Shown here: positions 58,980-64,000 of the stretch, in pieces
Layout of the letters: each line of letters opens with the position of its first letter
Position numbering within the stretch: position 1 is the stretch's first letter
Assembly (NCBI GenBank): GCA_050084515.1
Contig: CM114271.1
Location: forward strand, 40,362,001-40,426,000
DNA length: 64,000 bases
Reading direction: 5' to 3'
From: Blasia pusilla
Lineage: Eukaryota; Marchantiophyta; Marchantiopsida; Blasiales
Notes under the pieces: model-generated
Databases searched by the model: none
What the model saw: only the letters and a program-made list of their open reading frames with translations
What the model was told of the DNA's origin: nothing
Program-made: the position numbers and the translations under genes

Positions 58980-60390
58980 GCGATGTATTGGCGCCGCTCT
59001 CCTCCTGTCAACTTAGGGCCCATATCGGCTCCCAAGTCTCCATCGTGACTACGGTAGGACTCTCGCGGCGGGTATCGGTGGTTGCTATGGTGCAACCCCG
59101 TCTCGAACAACAACACTCGGCCGCTCTCTTGCAGCCAACTACAAACTCGATCTCCTCCACGTGCGAGTGCCGAAACCACGCTCGATCTTTGTGGCTATCA
59201 TCTCCTTGCGTACCTTCAAAACATCCCAAGAAGTCAAGGGTGTCTCTCCCGATCTCCCGTGGTGCGTAGATCTCCTCGGGTCTCGCCCCGACCCACGCTT
59301 TGCCTCCACCGTCTCGGTAGGCATGGGGCTCCAACGCTTATAACGGCCATTTGTGATGTCGCGATCTCATACGCGTTATTTGCTCGTAAGCAAGCATGTC
59401 ATCCATGTCAAGCGATTCAGGTCCATCGCTGACCCAAGACATGGCGTCGTGATGCCTCGACAGCGATGGTCTGCCGTCACTCTCTGGGAAATCCCATCGC
59501 CGCTCTCTCTCGTTGGCGTTGGGCTCCACCAACCGCTGAACCTGGTCATCCCAAACCAAGCCAGGACCGGCCTCCTTGTATGCATAGGAAGCGGAAAACT
59601 CACAAGCGTGGGCAAGGCGCGCGCGGCTGCCTACCCCTGTTGACCACGTCGGCGGTGGTCGATCATCGTGCCTCACTGCCTGTGATCGACGACCTGGATC
59701 CAGAATGGAATCCACTAACAAAGGGGAGGGGCGATCCACTCTCGCATACGCCCTCCATAACACCGCATGGGGCACCAAGTCGGTCCACCATAGACGCGGG
59801 CGATGGGCTCTAGAACATACACTCGCCGCGTCCAAGAACACTGCTAGGCCGCTCCAGGCACGCACCTCATGAGCACTCGTCACGACTTGTGACCTGGAGT
59901 CTCCTAAGATCGGCACATTCTCCAGAATGTAGGCTGGAGAACGAGACTGGTGCTCCTGCAACTGCCGTAAGACCCTCAACATCTCCCAAAACAACCTGGA
60001 CCGAGTGTCAGCCAACCCGCTGCCTCGTCCAGCACTCGATTGGCCCTGACATGGCCAACCGGCAATGACCAAATCAATGGTCCCTACCCGCTCTAAGTCT
60101 TGCGCCCCCAACAACAAAATATCCCTCGGTAGGGAACTCTGGTACCCCTGTACTGCGGACGCAGACAATAAGTCGGGAAAACGTAGGCGTAATTGCGCCA
60201 CATGTCGTAGTGAGACGCGCCTCGCAACATCATCACTCTCCACATACAAGTACTGCTGTACTCGCACTCCTGCCTGCAAAACAGCAGCTAACCCGGTGCT
60301 AATCCCTCCAAAGAGATCTAACACTCGAATACCCTCCTCCGGGGTACACCACACAATGGGTGTAGTATCCAAGGGTGTCATCATAGCACT
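58980..60390 (-). pseudogene. Unit C cytosine-5 DNA methyltransferase (DNMT3-like), longest open copy
   Basis: A 348-codon open frame from 60384 to 59338 begins MMTPLDTTPIVWC. Motif I is RVLDLFGGISTGL (residues 20-32). Motif IV is LVIAGWPCQGQSS with catalytic Cys112 (codon 60051-60049). Motif VI is LENVP (154-158). Motif VIII is SRAHRPRLWW (191-200), followed by RAYARVDRPSPLLVD. This part is uninterrupted and all core residues are present. Frameshifts after about residue 220 scramble the motif IX/X region, which is readable in unit B. DNMT3-like features are the phrase AGVRVQQYLYVES after motif I and AHRPRLWWTDL, comparable to AHRARYFW in animal DNMT3. A 5mC writer by family; specificity is unknown. 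Confidence 0.9.
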
Positions 60391-60630
60391 CCCCGCTACC
60401 TCGGGTTCCTCAGACCCGTCACGCTCTGGTGCAAACGCCTCGCTTCCACGCGATGCGCACGTGCGATCGCCAATCGTTGAAGCTCCTCAGTCGAGCCCCA
60501 CAGCGGCACCTCTCCTCCACGGAATGATGCAGCTACCATAACACTCCTCTCCATAGAAATGTCAGGAACGGGAGTATCCTCTGCATGGACATGTCCCTCA
60601 ATCAAATCACTAGGCCAAGTGATGGCACTG

Positions 60631-61305
60631 CTAAATGCTACTAAGGTCGCCATCTCTCATGGCCGCGTTGCTCGATCCTTTCGCACTGTGAATCGAAGCG
60701 GGTAATGAGCTAAGGCGCCCATCACGACTTCCATCTGGTGCAGGGGGCGACTCCTCCCAATAATCCAGGGAAAACCCCATCGGGTATAACACTGCTCCAC
60801 CAACCAAGACATCGTAGGACTCAACATCAGTCACTATCGCCTTGGCGCGTACCACGGACTCATCTGTAGGATGTCCCGGGCGAATCCTCACCACGACCGC
60901 CTGTCGGGTGATATACTGTGTGGTACTCACTCCACCCAAGGATGTCTGTATCCAAAATGGACAACACTCCACATCGGCTCTCGTCAAGCCCAATCCTCTG
61001 AATGACGCTTTCCCCAACATCAAGGGTTGCGCTCCTGAATCCAACAAGACGCGCTGCGGACTAAAAGCTCTACCTCCATGACTCACCAACTGGAAGACCT
61101 CTCCTCGGTTATCCAGCAACACAACACCAGGAGAAGCCATGGCACGCTCTATCGCGGGTCTAGCAGGCATCTCCGCCATCCTAGCAGCCGCAGCCTGCCA
61201 TGAATATGACGTGGACGGCCCGAGCATCCGCTCCAAGGGCAGGTCCATCACCTCCTCTGCAATCACCTCTGAACGTGATGCGGGAACTCCCAACTCGGCG
61301 CTCAC
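60631..61305 (-). pseudogene. Unit C aspartic protease region
   Basis: A 224-codon frame from MSAELGVPASRSEVIAEEV with the retropepsin site RVLLDSGAQPLMLGKASFRG at about 61040, intact here, then YDVLVGGAVLYPMGFSLDYW. The frame is lost near 60650, in the linker before the methyltransferase. Confidence 0.83.
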
Positions 61306-61527
61306 ATAGTGAGGCGGCCAGCCGAAAAGCCTCGGCGGGCGTACCTCCCAACGTCACAACATCGGAAGCAGAAAATAAAGGAGTGCGGTACACAACGGTG
61401 GCCGCCCCCAACAACGTGCTCGACACATGCCCCTCCTAAGCATCAACAATAGGAGTCGTTGCACTCGCTTCTCCCATCGCCCTCCGTGCTTGCACACCAA
61501 CAACATTACCAACTCTCCGGGAACTTT

Positions 61528-61556
61528 GATGAGGACCCATCGATGGGGTCCTCATC
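61528..61556 (-). repeat. Conserved palindrome at the gag-protease boundary (unit C)
   Basis: Third copy of the near-perfect palindrome centred on ATCGAT. Confidence 0.85.
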
Positions 61557-61562
61557 GCTCGG

Positions 61563-62900
61563 CTAACGTGAAAGATTGAGGAAGCCTAGTCTCTCTCTTG
61601 GCTTCCCCTCTTTGTGTGGATCCAACTCACGGCTGCTCCACAGCGTCACAAGCTGCGGCGGCCTCCATCTGGGCAACCCCGCACATCCATCCGGGATCCT
61701 CCGGATCTCTGCTGCTCCATATGATGTCGATGCCACGGATCCGGCATCGGGTAACCTCAATGCCATAGCGGCAATGCGCTCTCTGTAGTTGTTGTATCGG
61801 CGACCATCCGACCTCACGTCCGGCATCTCCTCGGCGCGTCTAGGTGGTGGTACTCTACCTCCTCCACGGGCGGCTCCACCACCCTGTCGGGCAACTCCAA
61901 CTCCTCGTCCCCCCAACGGGACCACGGAGCACGATCTCTAGGCCCACCGGACCGGCTACTCGCTCTGGTGCCCTCTCGGCCCTCGGTCGGACATAACTCA
62001 GGATGTAAACTAAAACACCTGGCGTGTGTATGACCATACCCTCGAAAATAGTCACACTGATAATCTCTTGGTGCAAAGCACCATCTCCTCCTCCATCTTT
62101 GAGGCACACGTCCATGACCCGGACCCGGTGCAATCGCGGCGATGATGGGCTCCACCACATGACCAACAAGTAATAGTAGGCGGTCTGCTTTGAGCCGCAT
62201 ATGAAAGCGCAGGTCTTTGTGGCACGGCCTCTCGGTATCCTCCCCGAGCTCGTGGTGCCTGATCGACCTATCTCGAGTCACGTTCTTTGCCGCAGGTGGT
62301 GCGAGACAATCGTGATTGCTCTCGCCAGAACCCATGGTGGCTACGCTCTCCTCCGCCATGTTGCGCTCAATGTTCTCGGCGGTCCTAAAAACATCTCTCA
62401 ACGTAGGGCGGTGTTCATAAGCGGCACCCCCTCCCCACCCGTGTCCCGCGGGGTTCGGTCGGCATCGCATACCATGTTGGATAGCTTTGAGCCTCTGTCA
62501 CCCCCGAGTGGCGTTGATCAACCGGGCGCAGCGAGTGTAAGCCTCACGCAAACTCTCACCCGGCGCCTCTGGAAGTCGTGGATGCTCCGCAACTTCTCCG
62601 TCCGTACCCCCTGGTAGCTCGCCCTCAACTCGACAAAGAACTCAACCCACGAGGGGTTGAACCTAGGACGAACCGGCTAGAGCGGTGCAAGCTGCTCCCG
62701 TCTGAGTGACCCTTCCTAAAGCGTCACTAGTGGAAGAGGCCGTAGCCTCTCGACTCCTCCTCCTCATCTAGAACGGCTCCGTCCATGACACATAATGTGG
62801 GTCATAGTAGAGCCTCCACGCCTCGATCTCACATGCATATCTCTGAGAGAACTCATGGTAATCGTCCATGGGCGCCCCCTCTAAATCTTTGGAACATACC
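61563..62900 (-). pseudogene. Unit C gag, heavily frameshifted
   Basis: Pieces in several frames: the pre-capsid part near 62880-62500, NIERNMAEESVATMGSG at about 62350, and the second zinc-knuckle region YQCDYFRGYGHTHARC, where the second Cys ligand is replaced by Phe. The Gly/Arg-rich tail follows. Many single-base deletions distinguish it from A and B. Confidence 0.8.
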
Positions 62901-64000
62901 GTTCCATCTTTGTAAACGGGTTAAACTCTCTAGAGTTCTGGCCCCCCATTGGGAGTCGCACCAACTCCTAAACTCTGCTATAAAATCGTGCAACTCAATC
63001 GTGCCCCTCGCACTGAAAACTACGCGGTCCTCTACCCCGTGCCGTCCATCTCAAATGCATGGCCCAACTGGTAGGACCACTCACAATGTGTGGCGATGTG
63101 CTCACAAACTCCTCTACACCCTCCCCTCGTCGACAATGACACGAGGAAGGAGGTCGAGGTGGTCCCTCACGTGGAGACCCTCGAAACCTCGCGCCACTCC
63201 GCGTAAAACCTCTAGAGCTACTCTCGGGTTCACCACCTCGCCTCTCAAAGTCCCGAGCAGACTCGTGATGACCCTCGTGCCCCTCTCACCCGATCACTCT
63301 GAACCTCGTGAGGAATCCCTCAATCACTCATCCCAAACATGCGGCACTCGATCTACACTCTCTCCCGAGGCGTGTAACGTCGCGGCAACACGCGCGGCGT
63401 GGTGCGGCAAATAGACCAGGCTATCATCTCATCGACAACCTACCCTCAACTCCGGACATCCCACACAGGTCTATGTCCCCTAAACCACATACATAAATGA
63501 TGCTCTCAGCATCCACACACCCAATATCCCCAAATAAATCCCACAATCCCTCACACGTGTAGGGTAAGGACCGAGAATGGGTAACTGAACACATGTCGAT
63601 GTCGCTCCTCAAAGAATCGCAAATCTCGACCCCAACTCGATCGTGGAGACAACTCCTCCAATCAGCAAGTCATACTCCTCCCGCATCGATCTTTGCTCAA
63701 AACTCCTCGATAGACACGATGCGGTCCCAATGCGGGCAGTGAACGGCGTTGGCGTTGCGGCGGCGCACGGGCGGCTCTGAACGGCACGGCCCTCGATGGT
63801 GGGATCGGCACTCGGCGGCATACCCTCCTCAATCAATAATAATCCCACACTCGCTCCACAATGACGGTGCGGCTCGCGTCGAGATGGTGCGGTGCGCTCA
63901 CGAGCGGCACGGCCCGGCAATCGGCGGCGTTGCAGGCCGCGCGGGCGTCCACGCACGATACTCGATCGTCGTCGGCGGCTACCAATCACAACATAGCGAG
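62901..64000 (-). other. Unit C leader region (to window edge)
   Basis: Corresponds to 33120-34250 of element A in inverse orientation. It holds no gene that I recognise. The element continues beyond the window, where its 5' LTR should lie. Confidence 0.7.

Larger units (their letters stand above)
50567..64000 (-). mobile_element. Composite Ty3/gypsy element (unit B plus unit C) with DNA methyltransferase and PHD finger
   Basis: Read on the minus strand from the window's right edge: leader, gag, protease, methyltransferase and partial RT of unit C (64000 to about 58335). A second series follows directly: gag, protease, methyltransferase, RT, RNase H, integrase, PHD finger, polypurine tract and LTR of unit B (about 58325 to 50567). 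Unit C's 5' LTR lies outside the window. Both units are frameshifted. The head-to-tail order in one orientation, without an LTR between units, suggests a recombined or template-switched element and not two independent insertions. Confidence 0.85.

Noticed and set aside
1-64000. tRNA, rRNA or small nucleolar RNA genes
   Set aside because: I looked for cloverleaf-type A/B-box and TPsiC sequences and snoRNA boxes within UTP20 introns and found nothing convincing by eye; a covariance-model scan would be decisive.

Overview
This is nuclear DNA from a land plant or other streptophyte. It carries three host genes that are plant-like in sequence and structure: a chloroplast SecE (SECE1, minus strand), an approximately 18.5-kb, 30-exon UTP20 gene for ribosome biogenesis (plus strand), and a PUB42/43/44-type U-box/ARM E3 ligase gene with three exons (plus strand). 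All canonical introns are GT-AG. I cannot name the species. DNMT3-type methyltransferase sequence in the local retroelements, together with rather short introns, would fit a non-flowering lineage such as a bryophyte, but this is weak inference.

Layout. 1-3760: decayed Ty3/gypsy chromovirus pol, followed by inverted LTR-like repeats. 3761-7374: AT-rich and repeat-bearing intergenic DNA, with a ~250-bp tandem dimer at 5464-5976. 7375-7979: SECE1. 7980-9267: a head-to-head promoter region with (CA)n/(CT)n tracts and a telo-box. 9268-27768: UTP20; I could chain 30 exons into one open frame of about 2,976 codons. 27.8-31.3 kb: intergenic DNA and two oppositely oriented Ty1/copia remnants. 31625-40730: Ty3/gypsy element A (plus strand), truncated at its 3' end. 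40731-44665: AT-rich DNA, then the GC-rich upstream region of the U-box gene. 44666-48928: PUB gene. 49-50.5 kb: intergenic DNA with a ~52-bp minisatellite. 50567-64000: a minus-strand composite of the same Ty3/gypsy family. Unit B (gag to 3' LTR) is fused to unit C (leader to RT), and C runs off the window edge.

The most interesting content is this Ty3/gypsy family. All three units carry a cytosine-5 DNA methyltransferase domain between the aspartic protease and the reverse transcriptase. Its motifs run in canonical order (I, IV, VI, VIII, then IX/X), which resembles DNMT3 and not the permuted plant DRM order. Downstream of integrase, unit B ends in a complete Cys4-His-Cys3 PHD finger, and unit A has the same domain cut in half. 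The ancestral element therefore seems to have combined gag, protease, a DNA-methylation writer, RT, RNase H, integrase and a probable histone-tail reader in one polyprotein. All three copies here are broken by stops, frameshifts, deletions or active-site changes, so the system is seen as fossils. Intact copies would have to be sought elsewhere in the genome.
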